From positions 922,767 to 986,766 of the forward strand of contig CALFMP010000037.1 of NCBI GenBank assembly GCA_937879965.1: 64,000 nucleotides of DNA, in the 5' to 3' direction. This document shows positions 19,016-26,567 of the stretch, in pieces. This stretch comes from QKMZ01 sp012965515. GTDB taxonomy: Bacteria > Cyanobacteriota > Vampirovibrionia > Obscuribacterales > Obscuribacteraceae. A program made the position numbers and the translations under genes. The stretch's first letter is position 1; each line of letters starts with the position of its first letter. Under the pieces are notes generated by a model that was given only the letters and a program-made list of their open reading frames with translations, was not told where the DNA came from and did no database searches.

Positions 19016-19286
19016 CTCAAATAAAATTGATATGCAGGCGTCCGTCGTTTCCGGATGCGGTTGACGGATGACGTCGCCCTGGTATGAAGCGGACAACAAC
19101 ACACCATATGCGATACCACACAAACATCTCTCGTTTCCAACATGCGCTATGAATTAGCCGGTGACCAAAAATCACGGATGTCATGCACTTCCAAAAGAGG
19201 CACCTGTCGAGTTACACTACTGGCCGGCCAGGCGGTTTGGGTTTCTGCCCCAGAGGATTGCCGGGTTAGGATCCTGCGAGTAACAC

Positions 19287-20171
19287 ATGCTTCTTTTTCT
19301 GACTGTTTTTGTCGCTTCGTACCTCTATCACGGTCTTGGCATCACAATCGGTTATCACCGGCTGCTCTCCCATCGCGCCATCAAGATCCCCAGATTTCTG
19401 GAATATTTGATTGTTTCAGGCGGCTACCTTTGCTTCGAAGGTTCTCCAATTGCCTGGGTGGCGACGCACAGAGTGCACCATAAACTGACCGACAAAGAGG
19501 GAGATCCGCATTCTCCCCGCGACGGCTTCTGGCATTCCTTTGCCGGCTGGTTGTTTGCGCCTGAGTACAAAACTCCCAAAGAACAGTTCCCGGTGGTCGT
19601 TCCGGATTTGCTCCGAGACCCCGTGTACTGCGCAATCGATCCATCTAATCCAAAAACCCAGTGGCTGATCTGCCTATCCGTCTGTGTAGTATTTCGTCTC
19701 TTAATCCTGTTGTTGCTGGGGCCGGTAGCTCTGGTTGCCAACCTTTTGGCGGCAGCAACTATCTTTATCGCCGCATTTTTGGTCAATTCCGTTTGCCACA
19801 TTCCTCAATTCGGCTATCGCAACTTCGAAACCGCCGACGCCAGTCGCAATGTCTGGTGGGTTGGCCTGCTCGCCTGCGGCGAAGGATGGCACAATAACCA
19901 TCATGCCTTTCCTCAATCAGCCCGCCATGGTTTGAGCTGGAGAGAGCCTGACATTTCCTGGTATGCCATTGTTTTGATGAAAGCGCTTGGTTTGGCGAAA
20001 GACATTCGTCTGCCCAAGAAGAAAGAACTGGAACTGGCTACTGACAGCGTTATTTCACCAGTTTCCGATAAAATTCGCAGACCGGAAGAAATGGACGCCA
20101 TCGACAATCCCGTTGCAGTCCTTGAAAAACTGGCTGAACTGGAGCCTCGTCTAACACCGGACGCAGTCTAA
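19287..20171 (+). CDS. membrane fatty acid desaturase (delta-9 type)
   Basis: 294 residues with the three histidine boxes of acyl-lipid/acyl-CoA desaturases: HRLLSH at 24-29, HRVHH at 61-65 and HNNHH at ~202-206. GEGWHNNHHAFPQSARHG is diagnostic of the delta-9 group. These di-iron enzymes place a double bond in acyl chains in the membrane. The reading frame starts at the hydrophobic stretch directly before box 1, with TAA two codons upstream of the ATG. The first TM hairpin usual for the family (~40-50 residues) is therefore missing or lost, and I could not find it in other frames. Confidence 0.85.
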   Translation: MLLFLTVFVASYLYHGLGITIGYHRLLSHRAIKIPRFLEYLIVSGGYLCFEGSPIAWVATHRVHHKLTDKEGDPHSPRDGFWHSFAGWLFAPEYKTPKEQFPVVVPDLLRDPVYCAIDPSNPKTQWLICLSVCVVFRLLILLLLGPVALVANLLAAATIFIAAFLVNSVCHIPQFGYRNFETADASRNVWWVGLLACGEGWHNNHHAFPQSARHGLSWREPDISWYAIVLMKALGLAKDIRLPKKKELELATDSVISPVSDKIRRPEEMDAIDNPVAVLEKLAELEPRLTPDAV

Positions 20172-20369
20172 GGCACCAAACAGTAAAAAATATAGCTAGA
20201 CAAGCCTTTCGAGCTACAGGGACGGTTTCGGTTCCGGGCCAGGGAGGGAGAGTTTTACGCTCTCTTTGCGACCTCACAAATTAAGATGCGCTGCCAACGG
20301 GCAGAATGCATAAAGAATATGAAAGATTTTGCTTTAGAATCTACAAAGACTATTGAGTAGGTACCTTCG

Positions 20370-22136
20370 ATGACAAGTGAAGCAGGTGGAGTTCGTCTGG
20401 GTGATTTGTTAACTCAGGCTGGCCTCCTCAGACCGGAAGAACTACGTGAGGCGATGCAAATCGCCAAACATCAATCCCTGCCGGTGGGACGAGTTTTGAT
20501 CATGTCGGGCTTTCTTTCCGACGGTCAATTGAGAGCCGCTGTACAGGCTCAGTCCCTGCTGAAAGACGGTGTAATCAGCTTGGACACGGTGCTGCAGGCA
20601 CTGGCGATTGTCGGTAAAGAGGAGATGGCTCTGGAAGACGCCTTCAGACAGCTCGGTCTGGAAGTGCAACAAAGCCAGCCCACTAACAAACTGGGCGAAC
20701 TGCTGGTTGAAGCCGAGATGATTACTAAAGAAGTTCTGGACCAGGCGCTGGCACAGTCCACACAGAGCGGGTTGCCCCTCGGTCGTATTCTGTTGCTCAC
20801 CGGAGCGGTGGTCGAACCTCTGCTTTCCTCGGCATTGAACGCTCAGGTATTGGTGCGCGACCACAAGATTACCCGCGAACAGGCCGTGCAAGGCCTTAGA
20901 GCCGCTCGCGAACGCCATATTTCACTGGAACAATCGCTTGCCGAAACAGGCCTGCAATTGCCACTGCACAACACGATCAGATTAGGTGAACTGCTCGTCA
21001 AAGCAGGCGTGATGCCCGATACAAATTTGATGGACTACGTTGAAATGGGCATCGTGCAGGAGCAACCACTCGGACAAATTCTCATCGCACAGGGCGTCAT
21101 CAACGAACACATTCTCAATAATGCGCTCGAACTGCAGAAGATGGTTGCTGCAGGCTCGCTCATTGGAGATCAAGCTGCGCTCGTTTTGAACATGGTAGCC
21201 AGCGGCGGAGCCACTATCGAAGATGTCTTGAAGGCTCAAGAACCGCAGAAAGAGCCAGCTGTTGAAACTGTGCCGCTCTATCAGTTCTTGCAATTGGCAG
21301 GAAGAATCACGCCCCAGCAGATCGAAGAAGCGGTGCGAAACGGAACTCGCGATGCGCAAATCATGGGCTTGATGCTGCACAAGGTCGGAGCTATCGGTGA
21401 GTTCGAAATGGGTGTCTCACTCGCCTTGAATGACTTCATGGCCAAGGGCGTTGTCAGCGTAGAACAAGCCATCGTCGCGCTCAATTACTGTATTACCAAT
21501 CAGATTTCACTTGAAGATGCGTTTGCGCAAATGGGTTGGTTCTTGAATCAACCATACAACAGCTACACTTCGCAAAGTGCCGCAGGCTCAGGGTCTGGAA
21601 GCACGCTGGCAGCTGCTGTCGTGGACATGGCTTCAGCACCCGATGGTTATTCGCACGCTACAGTCGATCCCAACGCAACCGCTCAACTGCCGCCCGTGAC
21701 GCCAGCCGAGCTGCATCTCACGCCCGAGCAACTAGCCGATCAACAACAGCAAATTCAACTGATGCAACAACAAGCGTACGAACAACCGTACGAACAACAG
21801 GCTGCGCAAGCGCCGCAACAGCAAGCATACGAACAGTTGCAACATGCATACGAACAGCAAGTTGCAGAAATGCAGCAATCAGTTCCGCAGGCTCCTGCAC
21901 CGGAAGCAGCAGCAGTCCCACCGGAAGGGTTTATGCCCCCACCACCGCCACCGGCACCGGCGGCCGCTACGCCCGAAGAACAAACTGCCGCGGCAGCCGC
22001 TCAGCAAGCGCAAGTCGACCCATCCACAGGGCAACCGGCTCAAGCCGCGCAGCCCGCAGCCGAGGCACAACAAGACGCCGGTCAAAGCGACGACGGACAG
22101 AAGCCTCGCAAACGGCTTGCCGACCTGGTTCCGTAA
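20370..22136 (+). CDS. GspE N-terminal-domain repeat protein with Pro/Gln/Ala-rich tail
   Basis: 588 residues. Four ~90-residue repeats start at about residues 9, 107, 204 and 301. Each opens with a (R/K)LG(D/E)LL-x-xAG-type helix and has a PLG-x-(I/V)L segment, the pattern of the N-terminal domain of type II secretion/type IV pilus ATPases (MshEN/GspE_N). No Walker motifs follow, so it is not an ATPase. Residues ~390-575 are low-complexity Gln/Ala/Pro. The C-terminus KPRKRLADLVP is basic. In pilus ATPases this domain binds partners or c-di-GMP, so a scaffold or nucleotide-sensing role is possible. It is a lone gene. Confidence 0.75.
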   Translation: MTSEAGGVRLGDLLTQAGLLRPEELREAMQIAKHQSLPVGRVLIMSGFLSDGQLRAAVQAQSLLKDGVISLDTVLQALAIVGKEEMALEDAFRQLGLEVQQSQPTNKLGELLVEAEMITKEVLDQALAQSTQSGLPLGRILLLTGAVVEPLLSSALNAQVLVRDHKITREQAVQGLRAARERHISLEQSLAETGLQLPLHNTIRLGELLVKAGVMPDTNLMDYVEMGIVQEQPLGQILIAQGVINEHILNNALELQKMVAAGSLIGDQAALVLNMVASGGATIEDVLKAQEPQKEPAVETVPLYQFLQLAGRITPQQIEEAVRNGTRDAQIMGLMLHKVGAIGEFEMGVSLALNDFMAKGVVSVEQAIVALNYCITNQISLEDAFAQMGWFLNQPYNSYTSQSAAGSGSGSTLAAAVVDMASAPDGYSHATVDPNATAQLPPVTPAELHLTPEQLADQQQQIQLMQQQAYEQPYEQQAAQAPQQQAYEQLQHAYEQQVAEMQQSVPQAPAPEAAAVPPEGFMPPPPPPAPAAATPEEQTAAAAAQQAQVDPSTGQPAQAAQPAAEAQQDAGQSDDGQKPRKRLADLVP

Positions 22137-22401
22137 TCTCAGTCTTAAAATTTGCCGCCGCTCGTGCGATACCATATGTGGTGCCGTTCTAAATTTAGAA
22201 TTCGCATTGCGTTCAAAATCGCATTAATACAGGGTTTCCCGCGTGAGAAAAACCACCGAAAGCGCAGTTTTTAGTTGCGAAAACCTGCTGTTTAATGAAC
22301 AATCGCCCTTCTTGAAAAAGGATTTATGGTATGAATGACAGCCACGAGAGACAGACATCCAGAGATCTTTAGGGTCTTACTGTGTTCCATAGGAGAGCGT
22401 G

Positions 22402-23016
22402 ATGCAAGGAACAAAATTGCAATACAAAACATACGAGAAGAAAGACTTCTCCCATCTCAAGAATTTGACCGGTATCTCGGACAAGACATTGGAAATTCAC
22501 TTTGCCTTGTACGCAGGTTACGTCACCAACACCAACACCCTCAATGAAAAAGTCATTGAATTGACCGAAGCCGGCAAGAGCGGCACTCCGGAATACGCCG
22601 AATTGAAGCGCCGCTACGGTTTTGAGTACAACGGAAAAGTTCTGCATGAGTACTACTTCGGCAACCTCAAGTCTGGCGGATCCGACGAGCCGAAAGAGAG
22701 CAGCGCGTTGGGCAAGGCCATTGTTGATACCTATTCATCCTTTGAAGTTTGGAAGAACGACTTCATGAAAGTCGGTGCAATGCGCGGAGTGGGCTGGGCA
22801 ATCTTGTTCCAAGATCCGGACACCAAAGTGCTTTCCAACCACTGGGTGACTTTGCATGAAGAAGGCAACATCGCCGGATTCAAACCGATCCTGGTAATGG
22901 ATGCTTGGGAACACGCTTTCTTGCTCGACTACAAGCCGGCAGAAAGACCCAAGTACATCGAAGCATTCTTCAGCAACATCGACTGGGCCGCAGTTGAAGG
23001 CAGATTGATCAAGTAG
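22402..23016 (+). CDS. Fe/Mn superoxide dismutase
   Basis: 204 residues from ATG 22402 with AGGAG six bases upstream. Metal ligands are H33, H82 (LHEYYFGNL), D167 and H171 (DAWEHAFLLDY). The protein dismutates superoxide to peroxide and oxygen. No signal peptide is present, so it is cytoplasmic. The insertion around residues 45-70 is longer than in the classic enzymes, and iron or manganese preference cannot be decided by eye. It is monocistronic, closed by a strong terminator. Confidence 0.93.
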   Translation: MQGTKLQYKTYEKKDFSHLKNLTGISDKTLEIHFALYAGYVTNTNTLNEKVIELTEAGKSGTPEYAELKRRYGFEYNGKVLHEYYFGNLKSGGSDEPKESSALGKAIVDTYSSFEVWKNDFMKVGAMRGVGWAILFQDPDTKVLSNHWVTLHEEGNIAGFKPILVMDAWEHAFLLDYKPAERPKYIEAFFSNIDWAAVEGRLIK

Positions 23017-23058
23017 AATCTTGCGCAATCTGGCTCATTGAGCGGGATGACATTGAGA

Positions 23059-23090
23059 GGAGGCAGACCATCTGCCTCCTTTTTCTTTTC
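23059..23090 (+). terminator. Rho-independent terminator of superoxide dismutase gene
   Basis: GGAGGCAGA (23059-23067), a 3-base loop and TCTGCCTCC (23071-23079) form a 9-bp stem, followed by TTTTTCTTTTC. Confidence 0.9.
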
Positions 23091-23262
23091 AATGCTTCAC
23101 GCGGGATTTCAGCCGGAAACGCCCACCCGTGTATCTCTTATGAGAATCTTTCTATTGAGAGACGCTTCATACAAAGGGGTTCCTCCTGACAAACCGGCTA
23201 AAATAAGGTCCGGCAACTCATATGCAGAAAAGAATTGCTGAAGTAAGGATTTGAGGTCGAAG

Positions 23263-24027
23263 ATGGTCGAAACTACCGAGTTGGAAGCAAAAGAGCGCAG
23301 ACTGGCTGAGTTGGAAGACGAGCTGGAAGCGAGAGTGGCAGAAGCCGCAGATTACGACGAAGAAGGCGACTCGGAGACAATTTCAGACGAAATCACCGAA
23401 GAAGAGCTGGCTCGTCCCGCTCTCACCATCAAAGAAGCTTCATCCCTTTTGGGACGCTCGGTCAGAGCACTCGAGCGCAGCATTCTGGGCCGCTGGGGCA
23501 ACAAGCTTCCGGAGGGCTGGATTGCAAAGAAAATCCGCATCGACGGCAACGACGAATGGCGTGTGATTCCGCCCGACAGCTTCAAAGTCAGACATCGCTC
23601 TAAAGATGAAGAAACAGCAAGAGAGATAGAAGGTGACGACTTGATACCGAATTTACTGGAAGAAGCCTTGAATCTTGCTCTTCCCACTGCCAAACCAAAA
23701 GAAGCTTTTGTCCTCAAGCCATCCGAAGATGGATTGGAAAATCAAACCATCATCATCGACCGCTCCGAAGAAGTAGAGCAATTGCTCAAAGAATTGGTCA
23801 AAGTGCACAAAGCGCTTGCCGATGAAACGCGCCAGCACGTCGAAGACCTGCGCATGCTCAACGAAATGACAAATTCCATGCGCCTTTTGGAAACCAATCA
23901 GCACAACAACCAAATACTCAAAGACGAGCTGATTAACGCTCAACGCGATCTGGTCGCGTTCAAGCAGCAATACGAAGCATTTTTGGCTTTGCCCTGGTGG
24001 AAACGCCTGTTCCGCAGCTTTCCATAG
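23263..24027 (+). CDS. helix-turn-helix / coiled-coil protein
   Basis: 254 residues from ATG 23263, chosen for GAGG six bases upstream. The first ~55 residues are acidic and helical. LTIKEASSLLGRSVRALERSI then resembles a MerR/excisionase-type helix-turn-helix, followed by a short wing (KIRIDGNDEWRVIP). A long coiled coil occupies ~170-245, and the protein ends with PWWKRLFRSFP, an amphipathic aromatic/basic tail that may touch the membrane. It is probably a DNA-binding or scaffold protein, but the target is unknown. It lies about 120 bases upstream of the selenoprotein gene on the same strand. Confidence 0.65.
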   Translation: MVETTELEAKERRLAELEDELEARVAEAADYDEEGDSETISDEITEEELARPALTIKEASSLLGRSVRALERSILGRWGNKLPEGWIAKKIRIDGNDEWRVIPPDSFKVRHRSKDEETAREIEGDDLIPNLLEEALNLALPTAKPKEAFVLKPSEDGLENQTIIIDRSEEVEQLLKELVKVHKALADETRQHVEDLRMLNEMTNSMRLLETNQHNNQILKDELINAQRDLVAFKQQYEAFLALPWWKRLFRSFP

Positions 24028-24139
24028 CAACCGGCTTCTTGCCCGCCAGTCTTGAACTCTTAGTTGGCTATCCTTACGCTCGCAACGGCAGGAGCGGTAA
24101 GATAACATGATGGTGTCTGCAAAGACACGAGTTGGATTC

Positions 24140-24147
24140 AAGGAGGG
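24140..24147 (+). promoter_or_regulatory. strong ribosome binding site fixing the selenoprotein start
   Basis: AAGGAGGG lies three bases before ATG 24151. It decides that translation begins upstream of the in-frame TGA, not at the internal TTG at 24214. Confidence 0.85.
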
Positions 24148-24150
24148 TTT

Positions 24151-24492
24151 ATGGCACGGAGATTTAAGATCACCTACTGCGGAGCTTGAGGCTACCAAGC
24201 TAGAGCTGTCAGGTTGGCAGCCGAGTTGGAAGGTCAGTTTTCCGAAGAATCAGAGCTTGTTAAATCAAGCGGCGGCGTTTTCGAAGTCGAAGACAAGGGT
24301 GTGCTCATTTTTTCAAAGAGCAAGCTTGGTCGATTTCCTGAAGATGATGAGATTGCAAAGATCATTCATCTAGTCGCAAATGGTTCGCCACTTTCGGAGG
24401 CACAAAACACCGCAGCTTCGTCTTCAAAAGGAATGTCTTTTGCAGAGTGGCTCAAAGGTTTCTTGTCTCGAAAAGCGCCAAATAGCCCATAG
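24151..24492 (+). CDS. selW: SelW/Rdx-family selenoprotein with in-frame UGA (Sec13)
   Basis: 113 residues if TGA at 24187-24189 is read as selenocysteine. The N-terminus reads MARRFKITYCGA-U-GYQARA, giving the CxxU redox motif (C10, U13) of the SelW/Rdx thioredoxin-like family. After the TGA the frame stays open. It shows the family hallmarks SSGGVFEVED, LIFSKSKLGRFPE and a helical C-terminal extension of ~35 residues. A bacterial SECIS-type hairpin follows the TGA. Family members are small thiol/selenol redox proteins. Automatic calling would begin at TTG 24214 and lose the active site. No Sec machinery genes (selA, selB, selD, tRNA-Sec) are in the window. Confidence 0.88.
24205..24221 (+). 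promoter_or_regulatory. bacterial SECIS element
   Basis: GCTGTC (24205-24210) pairs with GGCAGC (24216-24221), with one G-U pair. The 5-base apical loop AGGTT resembles the AGGUCU loop of E. coli fdhF, with the guanines that SelB contacts. The loop begins 21 bases after the UGA, within the usual 16-37 range. The element lies inside the coding region, as bacterial SECIS elements do. Confidence 0.8.
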
Positions 24493-24546
24493 ATTGCCGA
24501 AATAGCAATACAGGTACTAAGCTAAACACGAGAGGACGGCGTCGTC

Positions 24547-25302
24547 GTGGATCTGATATTCGAAGGTCGATTGTCAGATCAAGTTGCGATGAAGGACGTC
24601 TTGCTGCGCGTAAAAAACGTGCCCGTACCTGGACTGAAAATCTTGCGCATCAACAGACAGCGCGATGGATTGCATGGAAAAATCGCTTTTGATGGCGGTA
24701 AATATGTGACGGCAGCTTTTGTAATAGACAGTGTAGAGACCGGCTACACTGCACTCAGACTGCTGCTTTCCATAGACGAAGGTAATTTCGCTCTGCTCAA
24801 TGCGAAGCACGGTGATTCCATTGAATTGCAACCCAATCTTCATATTGAGATTGATCAGTTGATTCAAACGATGCCCTATCTGCCTGACAATCCGTCCAAG
24901 CTGTTTGACGAAAGAGCGCTTCTGGACAAAGTCTTCGGGCAGGATTTCACGCTGGGTGAATTGCCCGCATTGCAAGACGAAGAGGAAGAACAGCCGATTC
25001 CACCTCCGATGGTTGTTTCAGGAACACACAAAATTCCTGACAAAGCGGCATGGGCACTAATGCAACCATTGATCGACAACGAATCTTTTCCTCCCGGCAT
25101 AGTCAATGGAGACGATGTAGAAAATGTCGCTCAGACCCGCAACCCGCGCAAAACATTGACAGGCTCACCAGCTCTTAGACAATCAGAATATCTCTCCAAA
25201 GACAAACCGGCAGAATCCAACTCGCAGATGCGGATGATTGCCGTAGCGGTCATCCTGCTTGTGATATTGGCAATCGGAGTCGCACTTTATCTCATCAAGT
25301 GA
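24547..25302 (+). CDS. DUF4388-like protein with C-terminal membrane anchor
   Basis: 251 residues from GTG 24547. The N-terminal ~90 residues carry the pattern G-x-IAFDGGKYVTAAF, TGYTALRLLL and EGNFALLN, resembling DUF4388 (PATAN-like) domains of signalling proteins. An acidic/proline linker (DEEEEQPIPPP) follows. One TM helix at the very C-terminus (MIAVAVILLVILAIGVALYL) makes it tail-anchored with the domain in the cytoplasm. It may share a transcript with cmk, 12 bases downstream. The exact role is unknown. Confidence 0.65.
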   Translation: MDLIFEGRLSDQVAMKDVLLRVKNVPVPGLKILRINRQRDGLHGKIAFDGGKYVTAAFVIDSVETGYTALRLLLSIDEGNFALLNAKHGDSIELQPNLHIEIDQLIQTMPYLPDNPSKLFDERALLDKVFGQDFTLGELPALQDEEEEQPIPPPMVVSGTHKIPDKAAWALMQPLIDNESFPPGIVNGDDVENVAQTRNPRKTLTGSPALRQSEYLSKDKPAESNSQMRMIAVAVILLVILAIGVALYLIK

Positions 25303-25314
25303 TATTCTCCACAC

Positions 25315-26040
25315 ATGGTTGACACCGCCCCGGCGTTGAAAGTAGCTATTGATGGTCCGGCCGGCGCCGGCAAATCTACTGTCGCCAAGCTGGCGGCTAA
25401 AAGACTTGGCTATCTATATTTAGACACCGGCGCGATGTACAGAGCGGCGACTGTACTGGCCTTGCGAAAGGGTTTGAGCATGGAAGAACCTGACGAGATC
25501 GCCGAGGCCGTCGCGCAGGCTAAAATCGACCTTGTGCCGGCAATGAATGCAGACGGCAGTCCGCTCTTGAAAGTCTTTCTAGACGACGAAGATATCACCT
25601 ATGAAATTCGCTCGCGGGAAGTCAGCCTGATGGTCAGTCCGCTCTCCACAATCGGCCCGGTTCGAGACTCTCTGGTAGCGCAGCAGCGGCGCCTTTCGCA
25701 AAACGGCGGCGTTGTGTTGGATGGACGAGACATCGGCACGGTAGTACTTCCCAATGCCGAAGTCAAAGTCTTTCTTACTGCATCTGCGGCTGAGCGAGCT
25801 AAACGTAGAATGAGAGAGTTCGAAGCGCGTGGCGAAAGTGTCGCATACGACACGGTTCTCCAAGAGATGCTCGAACGAGACAAACGTGATTCCACAAGAG
25901 AAATCGCACCTCTCAAGAAAGCAGTTGATGCCCATGAAGTGGTGACGGACGGCATGTCGATTGCAGAAGTCGTAGACAAAATTCTAGAGCTTTGCGCAAA
26001 TGCCAAAGTTCACGAGCGATCGAGACGCGAACTTATATAG
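25315..26040 (+). CDS. cmk: cytidylate kinase
   Basis: 241 residues. P-loop GPAGAGKST is near the N-terminus, followed by YLDTGAMYRA, then the conserved VVLDGRDIGTVVLPNAEVKVFLTASAAERAKRR and the RD-x-RD-like lid segment ERDKRDSTREIAPL. It transfers phosphate from ATP to CMP/dCMP in pyrimidine nucleotide metabolism, in the cytoplasm. Length and motif order match bacterial Cmk. Two hairpins follow the stop codon. Confidence 0.96.
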   Translation: MVDTAPALKVAIDGPAGAGKSTVAKLAAKRLGYLYLDTGAMYRAATVLALRKGLSMEEPDEIAEAVAQAKIDLVPAMNADGSPLLKVFLDDEDITYEIRSREVSLMVSPLSTIGPVRDSLVAQQRRLSQNGGVVLDGRDIGTVVLPNAEVKVFLTASAAERAKRRMREFEARGESVAYDTVLQEMLERDKRDSTREIAPLKKAVDAHEVVTDGMSIAEVVDKILELCANAKVHERSRRELI

Positions 26041-26057
26041 ATCACAATTCCACTGAG

Positions 26058-26099
26058 TTTCCCTTTCGGAAGGGAAAGGCGCCGTTTAATATTGGCGCC
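26058..26099 (+). terminator. paired hairpins after cmk
   Basis: TTTCCCTT-TCGG-AAGGGAAA (26058-26077) is followed at once by GGCGCC-10 bases-GGCGCC (26078-26099). The T tract after the second is weak (CAACTTTT), so this may be a transcript-end structure and not a classic terminator. Confidence 0.5.
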
Positions 26100-26169
26100 C
26101 AACTTTTGCCAAACTCCAGAGTTATCTTCTCAGCATCCCTCGCTTCCCATTCTGTAGGAGACTCTGCGC

Positions 26170-26436
26170 GTGACATTGTTCGAACCCTCAGCCAGTTTGA
26201 ATAACCATTCGCAGGGGATCGCAGACTTTGCTTTCATGCCGGACAAAACTGTTCGCAGAATGCCGGTACAAGTCGAGTCGCGGTCGCGTGAACCGATCAC
26301 GAGCGCCGAACTGCATGCCCTGCAACGGCGCTTCGATCGATTCATCAGCGAACTGAATCCTCCTAGGTACAAGTCCACTACTGCAGGGTCGACGCATGGC
26401 GTCAACCCAACAATAACAATCACTGGGAAGACCTAG
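26170..26436 (+). CDS. small uncharacterised protein
   Basis: 88 residues from GTG 26170, with GTAGGAG ending nine bases upstream. It is soluble, with an amphipathic ELHALQRRFDRFISEL helix and no TM or signal segment. It is closed 38 bases later by a hairpin terminator (26475-26501), which supports it being a transcribed gene. I recognise no family. Confidence 0.5.
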   Translation: MTLFEPSASLNNHSQGIADFAFMPDKTVRRMPVQVESRSREPITSAELHALQRRFDRFISELNPPRYKSTTAGSTHGVNPTITITGKT

Positions 26437-26474
26437 CGAACAACGAAAAAGTTTTGGAGAAGGACCACAGCGCA

Positions 26475-26501
26475 GGCGACCACTAACCAGGGGTCGCCTT
26501 T
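26475..26501 (+). terminator. terminator between small ORF and histidine kinase gene
   Basis: GGCGACC (26475-26481) and GGTCGCC (26492-26498) form a 7-bp stem followed by TTT. The T tract is short. Confidence 0.6.
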
Positions 26502-26530
26502 GCTGCATGCAGGAGCAGCGTTGCTATAAT
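26500..26530 (+). promoter_or_regulatory. probable sigma-70 promoter of histidine kinase operon
   Basis: A consensus TATAAT at 26525-26530 is preceded by TTGC, giving an extended -10 feature. A TTGCTG at 26500-26505 could be the -35 box at 19-base spacing. It lies directly behind the preceding terminator and about 38 bases before the likely start of the kinase. Confidence 0.6.
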
Positions 26531-26567
26531 TCAGGTTTCAAAGGTCGCATTTGAAGGCTGAACTTCT

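Larger units (their letters stand above)
18607..19286. other. 680-bp intergenic region rich in hairpins
   Basis: No credible protein gene is seen. A bulged stem-loop is at 18661-18698 (GCAGAG and ATCAC pairing with GTGAT and CTCTGC). Another inverted repeat is nearby (GCACCATATACGGTGC). A chain of hairpins ending in a terminator is at 18924-19015, listed separately. A TTGACA at 18890-18895 could be a -35 box, but the matching -10 is weak. Confidence 0.5.

Noticed and set aside
18595..19143. 182-residue - strand frame over the hairpin region
   Set aside because: It runs through several strong inverted repeats and a terminator, has no protein-like pattern and no ribosome site.
24214..24492. 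92-residue gene starting at TTG 24214
   Set aside because: It lacks the redox motif and SD; the true gene starts at ATG 24151 and passes through UGA.
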